Below, piece by piece: positions 1 to 6,615 of a stretch of 12,248 nucleotides of DNA. The DNA lies in the NCBI GenBank assembly GCA_903913345.1, contig CAIWLA010000268.1:1-12248 (forward strand), in the 5' to 3' direction. This DNA comes from an uncultured Magnetococcales bacterium. GTDB taxonomy: Bacteria; Pseudomonadota; Magnetococcia; Magnetococcales; Magnetaquicoccaceae. Position numbers and translations under genes: made by a program. Position 1 is the first letter of the stretch, and each line of letters begins with the position of its first letter. The notes under the pieces are model-generated. The model did not search any database and was not told the DNA's origin. It saw only the letters and a list, made by a program, of their open reading frames with translations.

Positions 1-1988
1 AATCCATTCCATGGCCATGCGAGTTTCTCATCCAGTTCGATGGCACGGCGATAAGCCGCTTCGGCTTCTTCGGGACGTTTGAGATGCTGCTGCAGTAAAC
101 CTCCCAATCCATTCCATGTCCATGCGTTTTTCTCATCCAGTTCAATGGCGCGGCGGTAAGCCGCTTCGGCATCATCAAAACGATGGAGATGAATCTGAAA
201 TAAATTGCCCATATTGATCCATGGCTGGGCAATTTTTCCATCCAGTTCAATGGCACGACGGTAGGCCGCTTCAGCTTCTTCGGGGTGGTTGACAGAACCT
301 TGCAACATGTCCCCCAAAGAAATCCAAAAAACAACTTCTTTTTCCCCAACGGAAATGGAACGATGGTAATCAGCCTCTCCATCTCGACCATAATTCAGGG
401 GATCAATCGGTAGGTTTCCTGAACGATTCCAATCTATATCGCCTCTTTCATTCATGACCCGGCGATAATCCACCTCGCTATTTTTATCATCTTTAAGAAT
501 GTTTTTCAGTTGTTCGAAAAATTGTTTTACGCCAGCCTCATCCCCAAGCATGAGGCTGGCCCATTCTTTTTGTCTTTGGAACAGAACCATCCCGTATTGG
601 CCGAAAAATTGGTCTTTGAAAGACTCGACCTTTTGCCGCTCATTATTAAAAATATTCACCAATTCCCGGCGTTGCCAATCGATCGGTTTTTTCAATAGGT
701 TCCTTTTTTCGTGCTGATCCAGAGAGATGGAAGAACAGAGGCCGTCCAAGAAAATGTCCACCTCTGCCCGGTCTTCGTCCGGTCCCAAAAATTTCTCTAT
801 CTCTTTCCACCCAGCAGCCTTGGCATCCTCTGCTCCATCAAACCATGGCCAATACCACTTGTTAGTCAGTTGCAACAGGCTGGCAATGCTCCTCTTGTCG
901 GGCATGGGAATGTCTGACGGTGCGCGCTTGCCTCCCACCCGTACCAGTTCCTTTTCTATCTCCCGCATCTCTTCCGCCAAATTCTCTGGCTCCAACCGAC
1001 GCGCCATATCCAATAAAACACGAATATAGGGATGATCGCGCCCCCCCAACGGATAAAGGGGTTCGTCGGAATGGAGCAGTCGAGTGGTATAGGGAAGGGT
1101 AAACACCGGGGGCAGGGATTCCGGTTGCTGCTTATCATCGGGAGGAGGAATGCGAAACGCACCAAGAATGGCTTCGCTCTCTCGCAAGGCTCTCTGACTG
1201 TCGGGATCGTCATGAATATGGACCGGAATGGGGGAAAAGGCGACAGTCAGAGTGTTGCCATACTGGTTGAACGGAATCCTCGGTTCCCCTTCCTCCGGTT
1301 TGCGCAGGGATTTCAGGGTTTGGCGCAAACCTTCCCGGTTTTGCTGGTTGATGCCCGAAACCAACACCATGTGGTCCGCCAGATAGCCCAGGGAGAGATC
1401 CAGCAACTCCGACAAACCGGTGCGACAGTCGATGAGCAGCAGGTCGATGGACCGTTGGACCCCCTTAATCTCCAGGCGGTACTCTTCCATGTCCTCTCGA
1501 AAGAGTTTGGCAAAGGCCCGCCAGCTTTTTTCTTCCGGGTTTTCCCCCGTGCGCCCCCCTTTGGGGGGCAAGGCGTGGGAGATTCCCCGTTCGATCCAGG
1601 TAGGAACTGGAACACGCATCTCCTTTTCGGGCAACCCAGCGGGCAGCACCAAAACCGCCCCATTCTGGGGCCACTGGTCGCCCAATATGGACGGCGGACG
1701 CAGGCGGCGAAACAGACGACTGGGCGAAGCAAAACCGAACAGCCTGGGATCTTCCTCTGTTTTTTCCTGATAATAAACGGCCAGCAGTTCATGTACACCA
1801 TACGGGGGCATGTCGCGATCAATGGGGTTTGACTCCAGCAAAGGAGAATAACTCACCCCAGGGGCCGCCAGATCCATATCCACCACCGCCACCACCCGAC
1901 CCATGGTCGCCCAATAGGAGGCCAAATTGACCAGCAAGGCCGTCCGCCCCACACCCCCCTTGAAGGAGAAAAAAGAGATGATTTTCAA
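1..1988 (-). CDS. KGGVGR-variant ParA/MinD-like ATPase with C-terminal TPR repeats (partial, C-terminus off the left edge)
   Basis: The frame is open from 1988 to the left edge with no stop (662 codons seen). It starts MKIISFFSFKGGVGRT: a deviant Walker A at residues 10-16 in which the usual final Lys of KGGVGKT is Arg, followed by a ParA-type switch (VDMDLAAPGV, 36-45) and a Walker B-like stretch (IDLLLIDCRTG, 181-191). Residues about 330-530 are helical and unrecognised. From about 536 there are 35-residue TPR units with the core AEAAYRRAIELD. The TTG at 1988-1986 is the only start that keeps the P-loop, because the upstream frame reaches a stop at 2067-2069 with no ATG or GTG. It overlaps the stop of the upstream winged-helix gene as TTGA, so translation is probably coupled. 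SIMIBI ATPases of this KGGVGR type are known from multidomain signalling and conflict proteins. The role here, as a nucleotide switch carrying a protein-binding TPR scaffold, is inferred. Confidence 0.85.
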   Translation of the reverse strand, partial: MKIISFFSFKGGVGRTALLVNLASYWATMGRVVAVVDMDLAAPGVSYSPLLESNPIDRDMPPYGVHELLAVYYQEKTEEDPRLFGFASPSRLFRRLRPPSILGDQWPQNGAVLVLPAGLPEKEMRVPVPTWIERGISHALPPKGGRTGENPEEKSWRAFAKLFREDMEEYRLEIKGVQRSIDLLLIDCRTGLSELLDLSLGYLADHMVLVSGINQQNREGLRQTLKSLRKPEEGEPRIPFNQYGNTLTVAFSPIPVHIHDDPDSQRALRESEAILGAFRIPPPDDKQQPESLPPVFTLPYTTRLLHSDEPLYPLGGRDHPYIRVLLDMARRLEPENLAEEMREIEKELVRVGGKRAPSDIPMPDKRSIASLLQLTNKWYWPWFDGAEDAKAAGWKEIEKFLGPDEDRAEVDIFLDGLCSSISLDQHEKRNLLKKPIDWQRRELVNIFNNERQKVESFKDQFFGQYGMVLFQRQKEWASLMLGDEAGVKQFFEQLKNILKDDKNSEVDYRRVMNERGDIDWNRSGNLPIDPLNYGRDGEADYHRSISVGEKEVVFWISLGDMLQGSVNHPEEAEAAYRRAIELDGKIAQPWINMGNLFQIHLHRFDDAEAAYRRAIELDEKNAWTWNGLGGLLQQHLKRPEEAEAAYRRAIELDEKLAWPWNG
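18..332 (-). repeat. Three tandem 105-bp units encoding 35-residue TPRs
   Basis: Units run 18-122, 123-227 and 228-332, in phase with the reading frame of the KGGVGR ATPase. Each encodes AEAAYRRAIELD plus a G/N-L helix and an HL-type loop. The part around CATCCAGTTC(A/G)ATGGC is nearly identical at DNA level in all three. A more diverged unit precedes them in the protein (residues about 536-570). The array continues past the window edge, so its copy number is unknown. Confidence 0.85.
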
Positions 1989-2950
1989 TGGAGACTCATC
2001 AACTGGTTGTCGGGAAATTTCCCCTGTGCATAACCTGAACTCACCAACTCTGTTATGGATTTTTTCTCACCGGCATTCAAAAAATCGTGATTGACAATCA
2101 CATGACCGGGCATGGAAAAGCCATTATCCGGTTTGTTCGCCCCTTTCAACTGGACAGAAAGCCCAACCGGACTGGTCTCCACCACCACCGGTTGCTCCAC
2201 ACGCAGCTCTCTCTTTTCAATAATTCCGGCCGCATGTTTTCCCAGATTGGTCAAGCGGTACAGCCCCCACCCGGCCCGCACCACCAGTCCATGGCCCACC
2301 AGTCTGCGCAAATGGTTGTTCAGGGAGGCACGGGCGCGGCGCGTCTTCTCCGCCTGGGTACCCTGACCCGTCTCTTCCTGTTGACCCCGTTCAATCGCCT
2401 CGCTCATGTGAGCCAACAGACTGGCAGAGGTGACCATACCCTCTTTGTCCAGAAAACGGAGGGTCTGCTCGGCATAGAGAAACCGTTGCTGGGCAATCTC
2501 CGCCAACTTTTCTTCCGCCGTCCAATCGGTGTTCATCTCCTGAAGCAGGGCACCCGCCTCCCCAATAAATGCCCAAACCCGATGCCAGATATTCAAGGGA
2601 TCGCTGGGATTCTCCGGGTTGGCGTAGGAATGGGCCATCCCCGCCACCGCCAGCATGGCCGCGTTGACCACGCGAAAGCCGACACGATCCCCCCGCACCA
2701 GGGCCAAGGTCCAATAGTGCCGCAACTCACGGGCCGCCGGGCCAAAAGCAGGCGCATCGCCCTTGAGAATGGCCCTTTTCAGGTGGTCCTGAATGCGATT
2801 GACCTCCTGTTCCCATACACCTTCTGCCACTGTGGTTTCTCCCGAACTCCGATGGTACAACGACATGTAAACGTCTGGATGATGTCCTGCCGATTGATCT
2901 GCCCGTTTTGTTTCATCCTGAGACCCATTATAGGCCATCCCCCCCTGCAT
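1985..2950 (-). CDS. Helical protein with C-terminal-half winged helix-turn-helix, unknown role
   Basis: 321 residues. Residues about 45-165 are strongly helical and match no family I know. Residues about 158-240 look like a winged HTH: helices leading into LNNHLRRLVGHGLV (210-223), a short wing (VVRAGWGLYRLT), then NLGKHA, as in MarR/ArsR-like or PadR-like DNA-binding folds. A charged stretch (RGQQEETGQGTQAEKTRR, 188-205) interrupts the domain before the recognition helices. The ATG at 2950 has AAGGAAAAAGGG just upstream; an ATG four codons further in is possible. The gene lies 34 bases after the nitrilase-like gene, and its stop overlaps the start of the KGGVGR ATPase. It could be the regulator of the cluster or a wHTH-bearing adaptor, and the large N-terminal region argues against a simple repressor. 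No function is claimed beyond the HTH. Confidence 0.8.
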   Translation of the reverse strand: MQGGMAYNGSQDETKRADQSAGHHPDVYMSLYHRSSGETTVAEGVWEQEVNRIQDHLKRAILKGDAPAFGPAARELRHYWTLALVRGDRVGFRVVNAAMLAVAGMAHSYANPENPSDPLNIWHRVWAFIGEAGALLQEMNTDWTAEEKLAEIAQQRFLYAEQTLRFLDKEGMVTSASLLAHMSEAIERGQQEETGQGTQAEKTRRARASLNNHLRRLVGHGLVVRAGWGLYRLTNLGKHAAGIIEKRELRVEQPVVVETSPVGLSVQLKGANKPDNGFSMPGHVIVNHDFLNAGEKKSITELVSSGYAQGKFPDNQLMSLH

Positions 2951-2984
2951 GTCACCCTTTTTCCTTTTATACGTTTACTGGCGT

Positions 2985-4679
2985 TTATTTCAGTGTGCGC
3001 GGCGACCCTTCATCCAACTCCAGATCCAAAATGGCCAAACATTCCCCACAAGACCGCGTACAACCCCCTGTTCCATAGGGTTGAGAAGGAGGAGGGAGGG
3101 CATAATCACCCGCCTTGGTCTCAAAATGGTCCTGTCGCCAACGGGCATAGCGTTTTTTCTGGGGCCTGTTGGAGCCACGGGAAAGGGGTGCCCCCTGGGG
3201 AATACCCGCCTGGGCAAAAGAGGCCCCTGGCCATTTTTTGGCCTGTTCCAGCAACCAGCAGGCATTGACCACCACCGTACATACCCCCTTTTCGCTCCAC
3301 TCCTTGCTGGACCTGGCAAAGGGGGCCGTCTCCGTGCTGGCCGATGGCACAAAGAGCCAATCCACCCACCCCTTGCCCTGGAACTGGTCAAGCCAGGAGC
3401 GCACCCCCTCAAGAAAATCGATACAGATGACCGTCGTCATCATTCCCAGGCGGGGACCGGCGTAGACAATGGGCAACACGGTCCCCAAACGACCCGGTTC
3501 TGCCGCAAAATCCACCTTTGCGTCATTCAGACCCAATTCATGAATCAACCCAGACGCCTCGTCAGGCAGATGGGATCTGCGGATGGTATAACGCGCCAGT
3601 TTTTCCATGGTCCATGGCGAAGGATCGCCTCCAGCCATATTGCTTTTAAAAGCGACCTCCTCGCCTCGATAATCCAGCACGACCGTCCGGTTGACCGCCT
3701 CCAGGGTGCAGGTTCCGTTTGAAACATGAAAACTCCCGGCCACGGTGAGGATCGGATAACAGGGAGGCGCACCCAAAAATCCCCTCTCACTGGCCCGTTT
3801 TTTCTGGGTCTCAAAATGATCTTGCAAGGCCGATTGCAACAACGACAAAAATTTGGGTGGGACAGACAACTCCGGCAGAACCAGCACCAGAACGCACTCC
3901 TCCTGGCATCTGGGCAGAATCGATTCCCGGAAATGTTTGGCTTTCTCTCGCCAATTTTTGGCTTTATTATTGTCCTTCAGGTGGAATGAAACATAATGAC
4001 CGGTATCAGGCGGTTCGACGGCCAGTGGGGGCGACCGTTTGACCGCAAAGGAGAGATTCCGATGAATCGGCCAGACAGCCATTCTGGCTACGGGGACGGA
4101 ACGGTGCCCCTCCAGTGGGGGAATTTTCTGAATGGCATGATCCATTCTGGTCAACAAATCCCTGGGAAGTTGGAAAAATTTTTTCTGAAATCCGTCCCAT
4201 TCCGGCACAATGTGGATCTCTTTGAGCCAACGCTCTCCTGGCTTGTTGTAGCGCGGCGTTCCAGATGTCCATGGGGTTTCCTGACGTAGAATCAGGAGAT
4301 AGGCCGTCCCGCTGATGGGACTTTCCGCCCGGTCACCAAAACGGCGTTTGTCCATTGCAATATGCTGGCACACCTGAACAGAAAGAACCTCCAGAGAGGC
4401 CAAGACAAAACAGTATTCGTTGGCAGGAGCAGGGATGAATATCCTCCAATATTCTGGAGGAACAAAAAAAGGGTTCACATGGACGGACAGCCCTCGGTTT
4501 GAAAACATCTCTTCTATTTTCTTAAAATATTGAACCAACTGCATTCTACTGGAAGCCGTCATACGGAACAAACTCTTATATCGTCTGTATGTTTCATACA
4601 GCGCGACCAGCAGCTCCTTGCTGTCCATGCCAGTCTTGTGTTTGACCAGATCCTGCAAAGCCTCACTGACTTCCGACAT
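2985..4679 (-). CDS. Nitrilase-superfamily (C-N hydrolase) domain protein with unrecognised N-terminal region
   Basis: 564 residues from the chosen ATG. Residues about 245-560 carry the nitrilase-fold signature in order: catalytic Glu in VLVLPELS (E270), candidate catalytic Lys in EVAFKSN (K345), and nucleophile Cys in TTVICIDF (C419), followed by WLFVPSAS and VVVNACW, which match the post-nucleophile strands of the family. Such enzymes hydrolyse or condense amide and nitrile bonds; the substrate cannot be read from sequence. Residues 1-235 resemble nothing I recognise. The start at 4679 has AGGAG nine bases upstream. The frame stays open to an ATG at 4865, giving 62 more residues, but that ATG lies inside the hairpin repeat. 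Nitrilase domains are known as effector parts in antiphage systems such as the reverse transcriptase-nitrilase DRT type 1, so an effector role in this STAND-rich cluster is possible but inferred. Confidence 0.8.
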   Translation of the reverse strand: MSEVSEALQDLVKHKTGMDSKELLVALYETYRRYKSLFRMTASSRMQLVQYFKKIEEMFSNRGLSVHVNPFFVPPEYWRIFIPAPANEYCFVLASLEVLSVQVCQHIAMDKRRFGDRAESPISGTAYLLILRQETPWTSGTPRYNKPGERWLKEIHIVPEWDGFQKKFFQLPRDLLTRMDHAIQKIPPLEGHRSVPVARMAVWPIHRNLSFAVKRSPPLAVEPPDTGHYVSFHLKDNNKAKNWREKAKHFRESILPRCQEECVLVLVLPELSVPPKFLSLLQSALQDHFETQKKRASERGFLGAPPCYPILTVAGSFHVSNGTCTLEAVNRTVVLDYRGEEVAFKSNMAGGDPSPWTMEKLARYTIRRSHLPDEASGLIHELGLNDAKVDFAAEPGRLGTVLPIVYAGPRLGMMTTVICIDFLEGVRSWLDQFQGKGWVDWLFVPSASTETAPFARSSKEWSEKGVCTVVVNACWLLEQAKKWPGASFAQAGIPQGAPLSRGSNRPQKKRYARWRQDHFETKAGDYALPPPSQPYGTGGCTRSCGECLAILDLELDEGSPRTLK

Positions 4680-4874
4680 CCCTGAACACTCCTGAGTACC
4701 TGGCAAGGAACCGTGACGGGGTATCCGTTGGACGACCAGCATACCCTTATGTCGTTCAACATACGCATCAGCATCCAAAAAGGCAACCCCAGCCCTCTTC
4801 CCCATGCAAGAAAGAGGACTGAAGAAATCGAGCGGAATGGACGGGGCCTTTGCCTCCAGCCCCATCCGGGGGCA
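4680..4874. other. Intergenic region between truncated STAND gene and nitrilase-like gene
   Basis: This is 195 bases, or a 62-codon N-terminal extension of the nitrilase-like gene if the ATG at 4865 is used. The right end is the degenerate copy of the hairpin repeat. On the minus strand there is a possible promoter, TTGCCT then 17 bases then TATGTT, which would give the nitrilase-like gene its own transcript. No remnant of the TPR-like domain missing from the neighbouring paralogue is recognisable in any minus-strand frame here. Confidence 0.4.
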
Positions 4875-4906
4875 TCATTCCCCCGGAACCCCCTGACCGG
4901 TTGGCC
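4844..4906. repeat. Degenerate copy of hairpin intergenic repeat
   Basis: This aligns along about 55 bases with 6549-6604 and shares GGGGC, CCCCATC, GGGGG, ATTCCCCC and GAACCCCCTGA blocks in the same order. It contains a perfect 7-bp stem, CCGGGGG (4866-4872) and CCCCCGG (4880-4886), with a CATCATT loop. The copy supplies the last residues (GVPGE) and the stop codon of the short STAND paralogue. Confidence 0.75.
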
Positions 4907-6419
4907 GGGAAACCGCCACCCCATGCCGGGCCAGAACCCGACAGGCCTCCTGCCAGCCGATGGGATCCTCCCCGCGCCAACGGCGCGCATAATAAACCCG
5001 TACCAGGGGATGGAGCTGCCAGGCGGGCTGTCCGCCGTCTGCCACCACCTGCGCCAAACCCGCCTGTTGCAATTCGGTCAACAGGGCCTCCAACCAGGCC
5101 GCATCCCGCCCGATCAACCCATGCGCCATGGGGATCTCCGGGCAGACGGTCTGCAAAACCGCCCCCGCCACCGGTCGCTCGAACAGCCCCAACAGACGCA
5201 ACATGAGGGCATAAGGGGACTCTCCCGGCCAGATGACCCTCTCATAATGGGTCAACAGCCGCTCCAGATGGGCCTCCACCGGACCCGGAACCCACAGGGC
5301 AGCCAACCGTTCCTTGTTGGCCATGCTGCCCCCGTAATAACGGGTAATCAGCCGACCGAGCAGGGTCAACAACAGGGCATGGCCGTGCATCTGTTTGACC
5401 ACCGGGCGAAAATCGGCAAATTTGCCGCGAATCCCCCACTCATGCAGCAGTTGCGTGGCCTCGTTCTCCTTCAGGTTGTCCAGCACCAGTTCCCGGCCAG
5501 GACCATCCCGCAGCGGAACCAGGTCGGCCATGGTCTGCCGCGAGGCCAAGAGAACCAACCCCCTTTCCACCGGAACGGAATCCGCCCCACGGCAACCCAA
5601 CAGACGAACCAGAGTCTGCAACCCCGGATCGGCAAAATGGCCGCCACCCTCACCCTCCTGGGGCAACTGCAACCCTTCCACCCCGTCCAACAATAATAAA
5701 AACGATTGGTTGTGCAACCCTCGCACCAGTTGCGCCGCCCGCTCCTCCCCGGTCGCCAACGGGTCAACCGTCTGGCCAAAAAAGGGGAGTGCCTGATCGA
5801 AAAAACGCCCGGAATCCCCCTCCCCGGCAAAAGACCAATAAAAGGTTTTGATCCCCCCCGCCGCACCACAACGGTCCGCCCAGTGTTGCAACAGACGGGT
5901 TTTTCCCACCCCGGCGGCGGCCATGAGAGAGACCACCACCACCTGGGGATCGGCCAGCCAACCGTCCAGAAGGGCCAACGGTTTTTGCCGTCCCACCCAG
6001 GGTTCCCGGTCGGGCAGACGGGAAGAGTCGGCGGGCAGGGGGGAGGGGGGCAACGGCGCAACCGGAACCGCCGCCTCCTCCGCGACCGGGCGGGGCGGGG
6101 GCGGGGCAACGGCCACCGGTTGGGCCACAGCGCGACGCCGACCACTCCCCTCCCGCGCCAGACGAGCGGCCTCTTCCGCCTCGGCCAGCAGACGGCGGCG
6201 GCGGCGCATCAGGCCGATGAGCAACCCCATCAGGAGAACGATCACCAGGAAAGGGAGAGGTCGATCATTCACCAGGGAGACCACCGCCTGCACCATGGCC
6301 ATCCAGGAGAGTTCCGCCTCCGGTAGCGGCGCATCGGCCCACCCCATCCCCGGACGGACCAGCAGGGCAAACAGCAACCACGAACAGACAACCCGTTTTA
6401 TGATGGAAACCACAAACAC
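4875..6419 (-). CDS. Membrane-anchored STAND P-loop NTPase, short paralogue lacking the TPR-like C-terminus
   Basis: 514 residues from GTG 6419. That start is preferred because GGAGG lies 7 bases upstream and gives a compact signal peptide (VVCSWLLFALLV core, then GMGWADA). ATGs at 6470 or 6434 would add up to 17 residues and have weaker ribosome sites. A transmembrane helix (PLPFLVIVLLMGLLIGLM, about 54-71) is followed by RRRRR, placing the rest in the cytoplasm, and then by a proline-rich linker. The NTPase core has Walker A AAAGVGKT (167-174), YWSF, Walker B LLLLDGVEG (241-249), a sensor-like VLLASR and a winged-helix ending in WQLHPLVR. All of these match the larger upstream gene, so the two are tandem paralogues. 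The protein stops soon after the winged helix, inside a hairpin repeat, and lacks the roughly 400-residue C-terminal region of its partner. It could be a functional short form, a regulatory partner, or a decaying duplicate. Confidence 0.85.
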   Translation of the reverse strand: MFVVSIIKRVVCSWLLFALLVRPGMGWADAPLPEAELSWMAMVQAVVSLVNDRPLPFLVIVLLMGLLIGLMRRRRRLLAEAEEAARLAREGSGRRRAVAQPVAVAPPPPRPVAEEAAVPVAPLPPSPLPADSSRLPDREPWVGRQKPLALLDGWLADPQVVVVSLMAAAGVGKTRLLQHWADRCGAAGGIKTFYWSFAGEGDSGRFFDQALPFFGQTVDPLATGEERAAQLVRGLHNQSFLLLLDGVEGLQLPQEGEGGGHFADPGLQTLVRLLGCRGADSVPVERGLVLLASRQTMADLVPLRDGPGRELVLDNLKENEATQLLHEWGIRGKFADFRPVVKQMHGHALLLTLLGRLITRYYGGSMANKERLAALWVPGPVEAHLERLLTHYERVIWPGESPYALMLRLLGLFERPVAGAVLQTVCPEIPMAHGLIGRDAAWLEALLTELQQAGLAQVVADGGQPAWQLHPLVRVYYARRWRGEDPIGWQEACRVLARHGVAVSRPTGQGVPGE

Positions 6420-6523
6420 CGTTATTCCTCCCATGGAAACCCTCAAACTCTCGACGATCGTAGGCTTCATGGCTTCCCACTAAAGCCAGAACAGTTATAA
6501 AAATCAATGCGTTGATGATTGTT

Positions 6524-6611
6524 CGGGGCTTCGCCCCGGACCCCACCAGGGGCGTTGCCCCTGGACCCCATCAGGGGGAATAATTCCCCCTGAACCCCCT
6601 GATGGTGGGTT
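6524..6611. repeat. Triple-hairpin intergenic repeat
   Basis: Three tandem stem-loops lie side by side: CGGGGC-TTC-GCCCCG (6524-6538), CCAGGGGC-GTT-GCCCCTGG (6546-6564), and an 11-bp near-perfect palindrome around TCAGGGGGAAT (6571-6593). GAACCCCCTGATGG follows and can pair alternatively with CCATCAGGGGG. The repeat lies between the two STAND genes, and a degenerate copy sits at 4844-4906. It has no T-run on either side, so it is not a classical terminator. It resembles dispersed palindromic elements of alphaproteobacterial and magnetococcal genomes. In a transcript it could stabilise RNA 3' ends or attenuate read-through. Confidence 0.8.
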
Positions 6612-6615
6612 CCAC

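Noticed and set aside
1032..1832. 266-residue plus-strand ORF
   Set aside because: It is antisense to the KGGVGR ATPase, whose motifs are unambiguous on the other strand.
2087..3268. 393-residue plus-strand ORF
   Set aside because: It is antisense to the wHTH gene and the end of the nitrilase-like gene. It has no domain signature and a composition typical of a shadow frame.
6524..6593. Hairpins as a rho-independent terminator or CRISPR array
   Set aside because: No T-run follows the stems on either strand. The three hairpins differ in sequence and lack regular spacers.
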